A DNA stretch of 64,000 nucleotides from NCBI GenBank assembly GCA_963931925.1, contig OZ007573.1, positions 42,235,711 to 42,299,710 of the forward strand. The letters run 5' to 3'. Within the stretch, counting starts at the first letter, position 1. Every line of letters starts with the position of its first letter. Both the position numbers and the translations under genes were made by a program. The notes beneath the pieces are model-generated. The model was not told the origin of the DNA. It ran no database searches and saw only the letters and a list, made by a program, of their open reading frames with translations. The DNA comes from Onchidella celtica. Lineage: Eukaryota; Mollusca; Gastropoda; Systellommatophora; Onchidiidae. Of the stretch, positions 1 through 11,483 are shown one piece after another.

Positions 1-225
1 GAATTTTCATTTGATGCTGCTGATGTTGTCTTTTTAGTATGTAAGAGCTAGACGAAATTGTTAGGGAATAATAAGTAAATAAATTTGTGGCCCTGCAGGT
101 CTCGATAAAAACCATTCAGATTGTTATTAGTATGTGGCATGGTATGAATGAGTAATTCCTAAAAACCTCTCGATTTTTAATTGCAGTCGTAACACTTATA
201 ATTCTTAATAACCCAACTCGTGACA
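1..225 (+). mobile_element. Right part of an LTR (retrotransposon), cut by window edge
   Basis: The segment closely matches the last part of the solo LTR at 26318-27764. Both share a stretch beginning gatgctgctgatgttgtc, then tttgtggccctgcaggtct, then a cagattgtt...gtgtggcatggta block and an acctctcgattt...gcagtc block. It ends in tgaca at 221-225, the same terminal style as the complete LTRs in this window. The left part and any left target duplication lie outside the window. There is no primer-binding-site or gag/pol-like sequence to its right, so it is probably another solo LTR or the right LTR of an element whose body lies to the left. Confidence 0.75.
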
Positions 226-231
226 TCATCC

Positions 232-390
232 AAAATTGTAAGATTGTTGTTACTCGCACGTACTCAACCCACCCGTTTTGCGCTAGGGCCACGTGCCTAC
301 ACGTCTCTATCCCTAACCCCGTCCTTGTGCTCAAACTCAAATCTTATCGAATCCCTAATCCTGCCCCCTACCCTTTGACCAAAAAAAACA
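232..390 (-). repeat. Repeat I, copy 1
   Basis: The reverse complement of this stretch aligns well with 41525-41690. Shared landmarks are a gtagggggcaggrttaggga block, ggattcgata, aaggacgg and agcgcaaaac. No coding capacity or family name is evident. It abuts the end of the LTR. Confidence 0.6.
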
Positions 391-2138
391 ACAAAAAAAA
401 AACACAAAAAAACCAGGAGAAAAACAAAAAGAAAATATGAAAGACTAATTAATTAAGGCTGTTGTTAGGACCATTCCTTGGCGGGTTCGAAGCATCGCTA
501 CCGATGTTATAAAACTGATACCAGAAGAATTTTGTCTGTATCAAAATTGAATCACTGTAAATTCTGACCGGAAGCCTGATACAGATTGTGCTGCTAGAAA
601 ATGAATAATATCTGTATTAAGGTTTACGCCATCAAATAAATAGTGTCATTCTAAAAGACCAAAGGAAAGTGAACGCCTTGGGGGCCATGCGTAAAGTACG
701 CATGCTCGGAAGGGAAGGGAGTGGGTTGACCCCCAGCCTATAAAAGTTGCGAAACCTGGAAGAAAGGGGGGGGGGGGTGGTTCTGTGGAGCGTACACAAG
801 CTTTTCAATTGAGATAATGAATTAGGAGATTTCGTTTCATTTACTTTTTCTTTCAACGAAAAAACTGTAAGATTAGAGTATCTATGGCAAACACACCAAC
901 TAATCCATACAAAATCCATGGACAGTCACCATTCAGATGGTCGTAGGCTCGTACAAGGATGGGGTGGGGTCTGAAGCCAAGTGTACGAAAAGCTTACAAT
1001 TTGGGAGGGGGTGGGAGAGTCAAAACTGCCAATTTTCAGGCGTACGAACTTTATACATGACCCCTTACTGCACGCTATTACCTGTATGCCAGGGAAGAAT
1101 TTAGACTTCCTGTTAGATACAAAGTATCTCGCATAGTCTCGTTTTCCGAGATTTCGTTTCTTCCGGCGTATCAAGTTAAAATTGTGTGTACGTAAGTAAG
1201 TAAGTGCATGCATATAATATATGTGACAGGTAGATTTGAATGGCGACAGTGGTTAAGCATTCCTTAGCATCATGCTGCGGTCCTTCACTCACAAAATCGC
1301 AAGTGCCTCAGGTGTGACAGTTGCCCCGACTGCACTGAAGCATAGACACTTCGGTAGGGATATTCAGCTGCAATGCTTTACGTTCATGACTGAAAACTAT
1401 GGAAGTCCGTTGCGCCCTTAAGTTCGAAATGTTTGTTTTTGTTTCTGTCATTACGTTTATTATTTTACTTTGACACAGACAGTAAAACTGCTGTAGGTTA
1501 ACATTTCGTTGCTTGCCAGGAAAAAATATACTCTTCCCTTTCTCAAAACAATATGATATAATAATGACAACTGTTCCTGCTGCACTTTCCACCTTCACCC
1601 CCCCCCCACCTCCCCACCCTTAATTCACGACCATCACTTCAATATCGTCGGATATTTGCCATAATTATTGTTGCAGGTGATGCTTGCCTTCTCGAGAATA
1701 TGAGGATTGACGTGTCGTCGGCAAAAGGGGCATAAAACATTACATCACAAATACATATCTCGAAAAGTTTTCATTTGATAGGAATGACATTTATACAAAA
1801 TGAAATTAAGAGCAAGAGAATCACTTTTATGACAAAACCCCAAAATGGGCAAAATGTCACATACACCAATACGGCAAATACCCCTCGAAACTTACATTCC
1901 AGCACCACTAACCTCGTATTAAAAAACCAGTGTGTTTTGACAACCTGGAATAGACGACAGACGCGGGGCTGATGTGGAGGGTTAAAAAACATAATTGTGA
2001 GATGTACTTTCCCGTTGTGAGCCTTTTATCAGCATGGCATGCGTTTCGACGATATCACACGCTTTGAAATCGCAGCTATCCCCCATCCCCACTCACTCTT
2101 TGATGTACAACATTTTGACAGCTTACATTTGTCGGACG
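391..2138. other. Unassigned noncoding stretch
   Basis: I see no gene or recognised repeat family here. It holds an A-rich run near 380-430, a G run at about 764-777 and a C run near 1598-1607. Several 65-96 codon open frames occur on both strands, but none has recognisable composition or motifs. Confidence 0.5.
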
Positions 2139-2250
<112 letters not shown>

Positions 2251-3074
2251 AACGCTCCACTGAGAGAAATTCCATACCTGCTATATGAAGCTTGCTTTGT
2301 TCACTTCACTGGAGGTCCATGTATCACTTCAAATGAATTGATAAGGATAAAAAAAACTTCCGGTAATTGTTGATATACGAGCGAATGTTGTGCTGGAGTT
2401 ATCCCTCTGAGAAGGTGGCGTTCGTAAATAATTTCAGTTTTGAGTTCCAAAGTGCATCAGCTCCCTGACGGCTTTGCTGTGTCCTAAGAGGTTTCTGACC
2501 AGATATAATTTCTAAAACCTGAAAGTATTACAAAGTTTTACAATGGACGTCCAGTGACACCTGCACTTTCACGTAGCTAGAAATGTCATGTACAGAAAAC
2601 ATGTTCAGCTGATATTTTGTATATTATGTAAAAATATTGAAAACAAAAACAACGATAAAAAAGAAACAAACGATACGAACAAACAAACAAACAACACAAC
2701 AAACAAATAAACAAATAAAACAAGCACACGAAATCAATGAAATTTTAACTAGGAATTATCAATTTGGTCTCAGAGGTTAGAGGATGAGAGTAGATTAAGT
2801 GTTTTTTAATGTGTGTGAGTGGGTGCACGGTGAATTTATTTTATGTTAATCTTGTTTTTTAATTGTAGTTCGTCGCCTTAGAGCACATCATATTTTGTGG
2901 TTTTGAGCGTTATATAAACTAATTATTACATTGCATATTACATTGCATTACAGTATAAAAATATCAGTAGGACAAGGAAGCAGATGGACACAGTAGATGT
3001 CCATTTGGTGCCAGGAAAGGACCAGATAACGTCAGAGAAAGATCGGACAGATGTATAATTATAGTGTCGTTAAA
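2251..3074. other. Unassigned noncoding stretch
   Basis: AT-rich. It contains an aacaaacaaacaa-type tract near 2675-2725 and a short attacattgca direct repeat near 2925-2955. No gene is visible. Confidence 0.5.
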
Positions 3075-3079
3075 GTCTG

Positions 3080-4306
3080 TGTCATGATTCAGATGTTGTT
3101 AAAACTCACGCAGAGAGTGAGTTGTTGTTGTTTACCAGGGCCATGAGAAATTGGCTGGTGGCCTTGAACGGCCCTCACGAATTATAGTTGGTGAGTAAAT
3201 AAATGTAAAGTTAAACTGCTAGAGTCACGCTTGTCGGCTTTAATGTTCGTGATTAATAAGTAATGGAGTAGGGGTGAAACAAGGTGGGGATAGTTGACAT
3301 TGTTAAGTATGACTAGACAAGTTTTTGCACGTTAACTGGCTGGTAGAATAGTGCAGACGTATTACTACAATTAAAATGGTGGGAGGTTTCGACCTATGAG
3401 ATAGCTGAACTAATTGGGCCAGCGGACTAGCACGCTGGGTAGCCAGATAGTATAAAACATCGTGTAACGTTCAGATTTGGGGAATACAGACGAGCAGAAG
3501 CATCGTGTCGTGAAGTATCTCCGGTTGACCAGTACCTGAACTGTGTGCTTTGAAGACAAGGAGTCCTTGCTAACGGACTGACTGAGCTCTAGAAAGAAAG
3601 GTCTGAGTGGGCTGACCTTTGAAAGCCCACGCTGCGCTATATTGATGTTCGCGCCTACCAGTAGGCGTGACCAATGGTAATATATCTTATTTGTTCAAGC
3701 ATAATAGAGATCGGAGATAGAGAGAGAACTACAGCCTCATAGGAAGACTAAGGAAACCCCAGCTGGCACTCGACCACGAGTGTCCTGTATCATAGATCTA
3801 TTGCCATAGTATGATTGGAATAATATAGCACATTGTTGATGAATTGAATAGTGATTGTGCATAAAATATAGTCTTTTGGCAACTGCTTAAATTACCTACA
3901 AGCCGAAGAGTGCTTCTGTAGGCTTTGAACATACTGGGCTCTCCTAACACTCAAGCCCATATGATTTAGGGAGAGTTTGCCTGGCGACTGGCCAGTGGCG
4001 ACTCAACTGTCACTTTAAATTGATATCTAGTTTCGTATAATATACCTATTTGCTATTGATTGCAGTACCTCCATAGTTACATGAATATCATTGGTTAAGT
4101 TATTAATTAGAGTTTTTTTGGTTTGAATATATACCCCTATTGTCTTTTGTTTTGTTATTAATATTTATGTAAACTATGGCCTGACCGGCCTGACATATAT
4201 ACGCTCTAGTTATTTAATACTTTTCTTGTGTGGTTGTGTCCGAGTGTGAGTTAGCTGCCTCTCGTGCAGTCGTAACATCCCCAAGACCCTAACTCTGCTC
4301 GTGACA
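3080..4306 (+). mobile_element. Complete solo LTR (1227 bp) with 5-bp target duplication
   Basis: The element begins tgtcatgatt and ends ctcgtgaca, i.e. TG...CA termini. It is flanked by the identical 5-mer gtctg at 3075-3079 and 4307-4311. A 5-bp duplication is typical of Ty3/gypsy-like and some other integrases. No gag-pol body is present, so it is best explained as the product of LTR-LTR recombination. A TATA-like tataaaac at 3451 suggests a promoter with U3 to its left. Termini, length and target-duplication size match the LTRs at 13401-14634 and 26318-27764, although internal similarity is patchy, so it may be a separate subfamily. Orientation is inferred from the TATA position and from the cagtcgtaaca block near the right end, also present at 182-194. 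Confidence 0.85.
3451..3458 (+). promoter_or_regulatory. TATA-like box in solo LTR
   Basis: tataaaac lies about 370 bp from the left terminus of the LTR, where U3/R promoter elements are expected. The other two LTRs have a TATA-like element at an equivalent place. It is a sequence match only; activity is unknown. Confidence 0.4.
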
Positions 4307-4311
4307 GTCTG

Positions 4312-4640
4312 GACACATAGGAAATCTCATTAACTATATTATTTGACCTCCACAGATTAAAGACGACAGTGTGGAGTTATTGCATCGAGTTCATGTGAAT
4401 CTCTCAAAGACCATGGATATTTGCATAAAAAATGGTGGAAATCACATTCAAGATGTTATTTGTTCATATTCCAGTTGAATAAAATGTTGCTGAAAATTTA
4501 ACGTGTATTTCTTGAAAATATACATTTTGCCTATGTGTCCAGACTCTAGGGACACACAGTACAGTTGCCCATAATCCTCACCGACCAGGTCTGAAGCGAG
4601 GAAATAAATCTGGACCCTTTGAAGTGAAAGACAACAGAAG
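4312..4640. other. Flank of the solo LTR with short inverted repeat
   Basis: The 14-mer tctggacacatagg at 4308-4321, which overlaps the LTR target duplication, is exactly inverted as cctatgtgtccaga near 4531-4545. The LTR therefore landed next to, or inside, a small inverted-repeat structure. No coding sequence is recognised. Confidence 0.4.
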
Positions 4641-4895
4641 ATCTTCAGAGGTTTCATTTGAGTTTGGCATGACAACAGCCATCCTACACCTTTCACGGAC
4701 TATCTGGGTACTTTATGTATGTCTGGTATTCAGAACCTCATCAGTTTAAGTCTCACGAACAGAGTTCAATAGTACCATATAAACTTTATGTTATTGGTAA
4801 ACTTGTCAAAAGTTGTTTTGTGAGTTCTAAAAAGAATTTTGTAAATGTGTGTAAAATGTTTGTAGATCAAATTGTAGTTCTTAGCCTCTTTAAGC
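4640..4895 (+). repeat. Repeat E, variant copy (4.6 kb)
   Basis: It shares with the E copy at 38160-38960 the series tttgagttt, cctttcacgg, attcagagcctcatcag-like, ttggtaaa, aaaattgttttgt and aagaattttgtaaatgtgt. It lies directly before a second E copy in the same orientation. Confidence 0.6.
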
Positions 4896-4901
4896 GTTTG
4901 A

Positions 4902-5260
4902 GTTTTGAGTTTTGGGTTTTACGGTGCGTCAGCACGATAACGGCCACTTTGTTCCACTGATGGCCTATTTCGGGTACATTTTCTTTATTTATGTTTCGTA
5001 TTCAGAGCTGTATTATTGGTTTAACAAAGAATTAAATATAATCATATAATTTTAACACATTGGTAAAAATCTAAAAGGTATGTATTGTATAGATCTGGAA
5101 AAAGTTTTGTAAACGAGTATAAAAGTTATTAAATCAAGTATAGATCTCTCAGAAAGAACGGGATGTCTTGTGGGTCCACGTCAGGAAATAAATCGTTCAT
5201 GGATCTGCAGGCATAGTGTCTTCTTCGGATATGCATGAAGTCTGCATATTCAGTTAAACT
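4902..5260 (+). repeat. Repeat E, copy (4.9 kb)
   Basis: It starts with the characteristic E terminus gttttgggttttacggtg then cagcacgataacggccac. It runs to a conserved block whose reverse complement reads catgcatatccgaagaa and tatgcctgc. The same structure is present inverted at 20893-21225. It is probably a non-autonomous transposon; the superfamily is not determined. Confidence 0.65.
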
Positions 5261-5644
5261 ATGTTTTATTGATAGTTGTGGCAATTGCATGCCACACATT
5301 TGGAGGATCTTCCCCCCTAAGTAAAAAACAGTGTGTGAGGTGGTTATGACCCAGACCGAGTCTACTAAGGACGATTTCATCTCTCCGATTTTATTGAGAG
5401 GCCATGAGTCCGCTGTCCAAGTTGATCTTGGATAAATTGTAGTTTTTATTTGATGTTTGTTGGTCCCATCTTTCCTGCCATCTCGATTTAATGAGTTTTT
5501 AAAAACGAGTTTAAGGTCAGCGTATGGTATTTTTAGGTGTTGTAGTGAACGTTTCAATGTTTCTTTGGCCAGGGTTATTAAATCAAGTTGTAGATTGAAG
5601 TGCCGTTGGGCAAATGTTTTGCCCCCGTCTTCGTTAGGCGACAA
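5129..5644 (-). CDS. 171-codon ORF of unknown nature, overlapping repeat E
   Basis: This is the longest open frame that is neither simple-repeat nor LINE-derived. I do not recognise the product. The C-terminal ~40 codons come from the end of repeat E; the related E copy at 20.9 kb encodes a similar HIRRxHYAC stretch. Since E copies are otherwise noncoding, the frame may be chance read-through from unique DNA into a repeat. No signal peptide, membrane segment or catalytic motif is visible. It could be a fragment of an unrecognised transposon protein. Confidence that it is a real gene is low. Confidence 0.12.
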   Translation of the reverse strand: MSPNEDGGKTFAQRHFNLQLDLITLAKETLKRSLQHLKIPYADLKLVFKNSLNRDGRKDGTNKHQIKTTIYPRSTWTADSWPLNKIGEMKSSLVDSVWVITTSHTVFYLGGKILQMCGMQLPQLSIKHSLTEYADFMHIRRRHYACRSMNDLFPDVDPQDIPFFLRDLYLI

Positions 5645-6570
5645 AGGTTCTTTCTCTCTGAAAAATCCCTGTGCGTTGCAAAAAAGAAACCATACTGAAT
5701 TATCATTTTCTCATTCTGAAATGTTCATAATGATTGGAACAAATACAATGCCTGGAAAAAACTCAGGACTGTTTACATTTCAAAAATAGCTAACTTTTTC
5801 TTTACGAGCTTAATAATTCGCTATGCGAAAGTAAATTGCAGGTATCACAGGTTTTCACACAACTGACATTCCCAAAGAAGTAGTGTATATCTCACTTCAA
5901 ACACACAGGCACACTCACTACATATTATTATACACACATACAAACCTCAACATACTTTATTATTAGAGGAAGGAAAATAAAAGAAAAACAGAAGATAAAA
6001 GAATGGCATCACCCCCACCCCCCTCCCCCTCCCTTTTTTCCGTCAAAACATTCCATTTCTATCGCTTGCTGCCTGCCAAAGAGAATTATCTTTGTCCTAT
6101 CGCTGAAAACGGAACTCGACCATCTCAATGAACACATGCACAGGGCACGTTGGAAAAAGTTACCATAAAAAACTTGCCGAGATATTTAAAGGTTCCTAAA
6201 TTGTGATTGCTACATTATTGTATTTTAATACAGGGTCGTAACTCTTGGCCCTTATCGCTGACAGGACAGACCAGGATGTATCTCCAAGACTATCAGGGAT
6301 GTTACAGATTAGGACAAATTCACATTTCAAGATATACATCCCATAGATCTACATGTTAAATGGTCTAGAATTTCCGGCCTCTCCAGTCTTATCGAACGGA
6401 ATATGTATGTAAACGGTGTCCTTTAATACAAAATGTTCAGATTAAATTTGTAGGGGGGATTGAACGGCGCAAAGACGTAATGCTACAGGCAGAGGTGGGT
6501 ATGACAAGAATGAGTTGTGTGTATGTGGTGGGGGGGGAGGGGGTGAGGTTTTTGGGAGTGAAGGGGCGGG
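5645..6570. other. Unassigned noncoding stretch
   Basis: AT-rich, with a C-rich tract near 6010-6035 and G runs at 6522-6577. No gene or named repeat is recognised. Confidence 0.5.
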
Positions 6571-6583
6571 GGGGGGTTATAGT

Positions 6584-6740
6584 CAGAGCCGTCTTAACGC
6601 ATAGGCACACTGTGCAGTTGCCCAGGGGCCCCGAGGGTTTAGGGGAGCCCCATGCATGCAAATTTACACTGGTTTTTGAAACGGGGCAGAAAATCCCATT
6701 GCTTTGCCCAGAGGCCCACATTGATGTTAACACGGTCCTG
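6584..6740. mobile_element. hAT-type MITE (157 bp) with 8-bp target duplication
   Basis: The element runs from cagagccgtcttaac to gttaacacggtcctg, an imperfect ~15-bp inverted terminal pair starting CAG and ending CTG. It is flanked by identical 8-mers gttatagt at 6576-6583 and 6741-6748. Eight-base target duplications with short CAG...CTG inverted termini are the hallmark of the hAT superfamily. It is too short to encode a transposase. The intact duplication suggests a fairly recent insertion. Confidence 0.85.
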
Positions 6741-6748
6741 GTTATAGT

Positions 6749-7137
6749 GTCGATATGGACGACATGTATACACAAATCCATGTCACATGCTACATAAAAG
6801 TAGATAAAAGATAAAAAAAGTTATTTCTGAAACTGCACTTGAAAACATTTCTCAGAGACAAGAATAATTCAAGATATAAATCTCCCAAGAATTGCGTTCA
6901 TAATTTATTACAGTAACGCTTGCCTTTCCACCGACCAGGTTAAGATTCTATTGAATAATGAAAAAAGCATTAAAAAAATCTTGAACTTAAAAAAAACATA
7001 CCTCTATCGTGGTTTCATATAAGAATCTTGTCATTTAATATGAAATTCGCCTTTAGAGAGAAATTTATATTCTGTCACTTGTCAGATAAATTCAGAACGT
7101 TATTCTTACGTTTGAAGACACAGTCATAGCTTAGGCC
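6749..7137. other. Unassigned noncoding stretch
   Basis: AT-rich single-copy-looking DNA. Nothing is recognised. Confidence 0.5.
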
Positions 7138-7215
7138 AGTGGTTCTCAACCTGTTTCAAGCAATAGCCTCCTTAGGCTCCGTAAAATGTACTTACTTTAG
7201 CAAGTTAAATATGTT
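7138..7215 (+). mobile_element. hAT-like terminal fragment
   Basis: cagtggttctcaacctg at 7138-7154 is close to the well-known hAT-type terminus (cagtggttctcaa...). No matching right terminus or target duplication was found, so the extent is uncertain and it is probably a decayed fragment. Confidence 0.45.
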
Positions 7216-7434
7216 CAGCGCTGAAGCTGCTTGATGGTGCATTTGTGGATGGATCTGACAAAAGGGGGCTAAAGGTGAACTGTTTATACTTTTTATACCA
7301 TATTACAAAATCAAAATAAGAAATTTCTAAGACAATTTCAAGCAAAACATTTTAAATTAGTGCAGAAAAAAATGGCTAATCTTTCATTTTATAAGAAAAC
7401 CTCAATGACCATAGCAAAAAATTTTTCCCCCTTC

Positions 7435-7500
7435 TCAGGAATTTGGCCTTTCAGCTTAAGCCCGATTTCGTCAGATCCACTCACATTTGCTGCAGATCAA
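7435..7500 (-). repeat. Repeat O fragment, copy 1
   Basis: Its reverse complement (gtgagtggatctgacgaaat then cgggctt) matches segments at 53985-54030 and 56805-56850. A short dispersed repeat; family unknown. Confidence 0.5.
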
Positions 7501-8640
7501 CAGCAGTCGCGATTCATTGAATGTAAGAAAGAGGCCAAAACTTAACCCCGATCAACGTGCACCAGGCAGTGCTCCCAAAACTGAAAAAAACTCTGGATTT
7601 TTGACAGCATTCGTTGTTTTTGCGAGCGGCTTTTAAAGACTGAATGTTGAAAGATTTGCCTCATGATTCCCTTTTCGTCATCTCGACAAGTGCAACAGTT
7701 AAACTTTGTCATGTAGATGGACATAAAATAAATTTACTGGAAACGATAAATTGAACACAATTCTTCCAAAAATTAATGTCACGAAACAATGTCTATGGAC
7801 AAGTTTTCAGAAAGAAATGACATTTTACAGATTTCTGAACAGATGTTCTTATTTTCAACGATTTAAAATGGAAACGTTAATATGTCGTACTGACATAAAT
7901 ATGTCACAGATGTTCACATAGCATTCCTCGAGATAGGTAAGTGATAAATTTTAATACTAAAACGTGCTCCTCTGTTTCAGCGAAGTGGACGAAGATTGAT
8001 GTTCGTGATAATAAAGAAATAAAGAAGACAAAAAAAAGGGCAGAAAAGGAAAGAAGACAAGGACAATGGCGGAGGACGGTATATCCAGGGATGGGCAAAC
8101 TTCCAAGGAAGACGAGCTGTCTTTCAGATTGTCCATAGAATTCAACTTAATAGTCAACCGTAATACGCGTTAAAGTTTAGTCCAGAGGTAGCGCAACCGG
8201 CTGCTCACCAGCCACGTCCACTTCTTTTAGCTTTCATATATGACTCTTTTGCTCTCTTGATTGCCTAAAATGATAATAATGACAATAATCATCTCCCAAT
8301 GAGGTAAGAAAAACACCAAAAAAAACGCTCTGACGGAGGGTGGCATCAAGCGGTGTCAAGAATAATCATGATAACATTCTATGAAAATATCAAAAATATT
8401 TAAATTCAAAGGAATTCATCATCGTCAGTTATAACTGGGCATTGGGCTGGTTAGCTGTTGATGGGAAGGAAAGTCAATTGTGCACAGGCCGTATGAATTT
8501 CATGCGAGAAAAACGTGACAACACGAGGTCTACTAAGTTGACGGACATTTGGTACTTAAATCTGTGTACATATTATGAGGACACAATTCTAATTTAAATT
8601 ATGATGCATAGGCTTACTCTCGAAAGTTCTAAGGTCAGCA
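7501..8640. other. Unassigned stretch with a possible hAT-like terminus
   Basis: No gene is visible. cagggatgggcaaacttc at 8086-8103 resembles a recurring hAT-type terminus (cagggrtgggcaaact), but no partner end is seen. The rest is AT-rich with A-rich tracts. Confidence 0.35.
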
Positions 8641-8650
8641 ACTGTGGATT

Positions 8651-8678
8651 GGTGAAAAATAATAATAATAATAATAAT
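8651..8678 (+). repeat. (AAT)n microsatellite
   Basis: Short run of aataataataataataat. Confidence 0.85.
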
Positions 8679-8869
8679 GCAAATATTCAGATAAACACAA
8701 TGGGTTTAAAGTAACAACAACAAAAACAACCAAAAATTCAAAGGTGCTGGATTGATGCAGGTTGGGGTACCGGGTGGATAGCCTTATCCTTTCCGCTGCG
8801 GACATGGTGAGACATTGGTCTCATATTAATATACTATCTACACGTTATCAACTACACGTGTTCTCTCCA

Positions 8870-9160
8870 GTCAAGTGGGTGGTTGGTGGGCATTGCTGGT
8901 AGGCTCTCCTTCTGCTATAATTCTTTCCACCGTCTTGCTTCAACCTAGCACAGTTATCCCGTTATTTTGTCGACCTGTTTGCTCCAAAACTCAAGCTTAA
9001 ACTCTGAAGCGCGCGGGTAGTTGGTGGACACTTCTGGCAGAGTCTTCTTCTGTCCTATCGTCCTTTTATTATTATTATTCTGTCCATCGTCTCCCTTCTT
9101 CCTAGCACAATGTGACCGGTATCGCGTCGTCGTGCTTTCTTCAAACACAAACTACACGTT
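8870..9160 (+). repeat. Repeat K, two tandem diverged copies
   Basis: Two similar blocks (about 8875-8960 and 9012-9155) each read gggtrgttggtgg, then ctcctctg/cttcttctg, then ctagcacagt/ctagcacaatgtgacc. A third copy is at 34532-34650. No coding potential. Confidence 0.55.
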
Positions 9161-9860
9161 GTCCCTTCTTGAATTTAAGTCGACGTCGTCAACATGGCTT
9201 CAATTCACTTAGAGGCGGAATTTTTCAAGCTTTTGAGAACACGCAATGGGGAACTTTTTTTTTTTTGTACACGAGGTTACAATTTTTTTTTTAATTCAAA
9301 GAAATAATCATAAAAAAAGAGACAGACAACAAACTACAAACGCAGACCTGGAATCTGACGCAAAAAACATTCAAGCGCACCATTGTTTTAACTTTCCAGC
9401 CAGTAATTAAATTGTTATTGTTCATTTTGTTTGATTTCAATCTGGCGTTGTGTTACCTCCCCTGAGCAGCTCGTTCCCTCGCGGCATCTCGCGCGCTGGC
9501 CTAGACTGTTTGTCGCCTGAGTGGGGCCAGACCAAGGATAAAACTCTGGCGTGGCTATCAGTTTCCGCCTCCGTTTATCTGTAACTCGAGAATTATTACA
9601 TTTCTTTTTCGTATCCGACTTCAAATTTTTCATCTACCTTTCGTGCCGCCATGATCTTCCGCAGGGGAGTTAAACAAGTGAATCTAGAAAATGTTTTCCT
9701 ACCGGCCAAAAATTTCTTAGATTATTTTTGTCCTTTTTCAGTCATTTCTAAAATTTTTTTAAAATGTCTGCCACTTCTCCGTTCGATGACAATTAATCCA
9801 ATGAAGGGAATATAAATCTAGTGATGGGAAACTACAAAAAGAGAAAAAAAAACCCAGAAC
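9161..9860. other. Unassigned noncoding stretch
   Basis: Contains T runs near 9248-9260 and 9280-9292. No recognised gene or repeat. Confidence 0.45.
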
Positions 9861-9889
9861 AGAACAAACTCAAAATATTCTTTAAAACA

Positions 9890-10045
9890 AAAAACAACAG
9901 AATATCTGCAGTTTCCCAGCAAGGTTTGAAGCAAAGACAAAATGTGGTGAAAAAGAAAAAGTTGTATGTTGCAAAGCCTGGCATAAGGAATAAGACAGAA
10001 GCATTACCATCCAATGCAAAGGACGTGGAAAGATTTGTCTTTCCA
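9890..10045 (+). repeat. Repeat N, copy 1
   Basis: Shares caaaatgtgg...aaa, ttgtatgttgcaaagcctggc and aggaataa/aagaaataa with copies at 40085-40180, 41230-41380 and 59440-59580. In the 41.2 kb copy it lies just inside a hAT-like terminus, so N may be the subterminal part of a hAT-related element. Confidence 0.5.
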
Positions 10046-10404
10046 TTTCCATTGCTTTTTCTTAAGATCTTGTATCGTACTAATCACACATTTTGGCATT
10101 TTTAATGTAGTGAAAACAACATTTGCAACATTGTCAAGGAACATAAAAGAAATATTTTGTTTAAACAAATCGAATTTATGTTTTCAATGCGTTCGTTTGT
10201 AGACAAAGCAGAAAGGCCAGGGAATAAGACATGCACGTAAACCAGACTGAGAAAGGTTTACTTTTGCCTGACAAAACTGCCAACCAGTTATGACAATTTT
10301 CTTTTTCAGGAATTGAAATGAAGATGATAACGATAAGTGTGAAAACATACAAAATAAGAGCTCGAAAGTGAAAGAATCAAAGTAAAGAAAGCGATGAAAT
10401 GCGA

Positions 10405-10460
10405 CAAATAACAATAATAATAATAATAATGATAATAATAATAATAATAATATAATAATA
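10405..10460 (+). repeat. (AAT)n microsatellite
   Basis: Imperfect aataataat run, about 50 bp. Confidence 0.85.
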
Positions 10461-10489
10461 AAGTAATTATAACGTTGTGAAATACGAAA

Positions 10490-10800
10490 GTAAACAGGGA
10501 TCACCGACATGTTAAAGTATGTCCTCAAACAGAAATGGAAATAGGCAGGACGTGTGTCACTGTTTGGATATAAGGACAATAGGTGGACAAAAAGATGTAC
10601 TGATTGACAACCAAGAACTGGTATGATATCCAGAGGTCCACCAGCAAGAAGATGGCAAGATGGCATCAGAAAGCATGAGGGTACAACATGGTAGAGATAG
10701 GCAGATGACAGAACCAAATAGAAGAAATGTGCGGAGGACTACATCCTGCAGTGGACGAACAACGCCTAGAATAATCATGACAACAACAATAATAATAACA
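10490..10800 (+). pseudogene. LINE (RTE-like) 3' end, C-terminal RT remnant
   Basis: Conceptual translation gives the C-terminal region of a non-LTR retrotransposon polyprotein. It shows LKQKWK, an in-frame stop where Trp is expected, then AGR, RWTKRC-like, RWQDGI-like and YILQWTNNA, then a stop. The order is the same in the fragments at 49174-49425 and 37628-37702. It ends in a simple AAT/AAC-rich tail, as expected for a LINE 3' end. It contains stops and frameshifts and lacks the catalytic domain, so it is a dead 5'-truncated copy. The clade is not resolved. Confidence 0.7.
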
Positions 10801-11480
10801 ACAATAATGATAATAATAATGATAATCGTAATGGAAACTCAACTTAAAGAGAAACCGAGACCATATATGCAAGAAAGAAGAAAATAAAGGAGCATAAGTA
10901 ATGAAGAAAACGGAAATGATATAATTGAGATTGAGATAGTCTATCATGAAGAGAAGATTAAAAAAACCCGGAAGATAAACAAAAAGATTATGCCGACGAT
11001 ATTAAGTGATACAAATGTAGAATTTTACAGTATGCATTACACTTGCAAAAAGTTAACGAAGATAACTATCTCACCGCAGATAACAGACGTGCAACTTTTC
11101 ATTCATGCAGGAAAGATGAAAAGAGACGATGACAAAATGAATGAGTCTCCTTCCTCTTCTGGTTCCGTGACTTCCTTATCCAAGTTTATTTTCTAATGCA
11201 ATTTTTGATTACGACAAGAAGTTAAGTCTTTGTGTTGCCAGTTTGTCTAGAGATGCTTTGTTTGTTGTGTGGACAGACATCTTGAGTGCACAGGGGCACA
11301 CTTAGATCGGACTTGCTACACTGTGGCAAATTAGCAGCTTTGAAACTTCGGAAGTGTATAAATGCCGCACATTCTTAAACATACAGATGCCCATACACAC
11401 ATAATCCATTAGTGAGCATTATCACTGCAGAAACCTAGGCACTCGGAAAATATCCTGACCTACCCATCTACACAAGGGTA
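10801..11480. other. Unassigned noncoding stretch
   Basis: Begins with AAT/AAC-rich simple sequence continuing from the LINE tail. The rest is unrecognised AT-rich DNA. Confidence 0.45.
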
Positions 11481-11483
11481 ATT

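Noticed and set aside
8086-8103. Complete hAT element starting cagggatgggcaaact
   Set aside because: No matching right end or 8-bp duplication was found within several kilobases.
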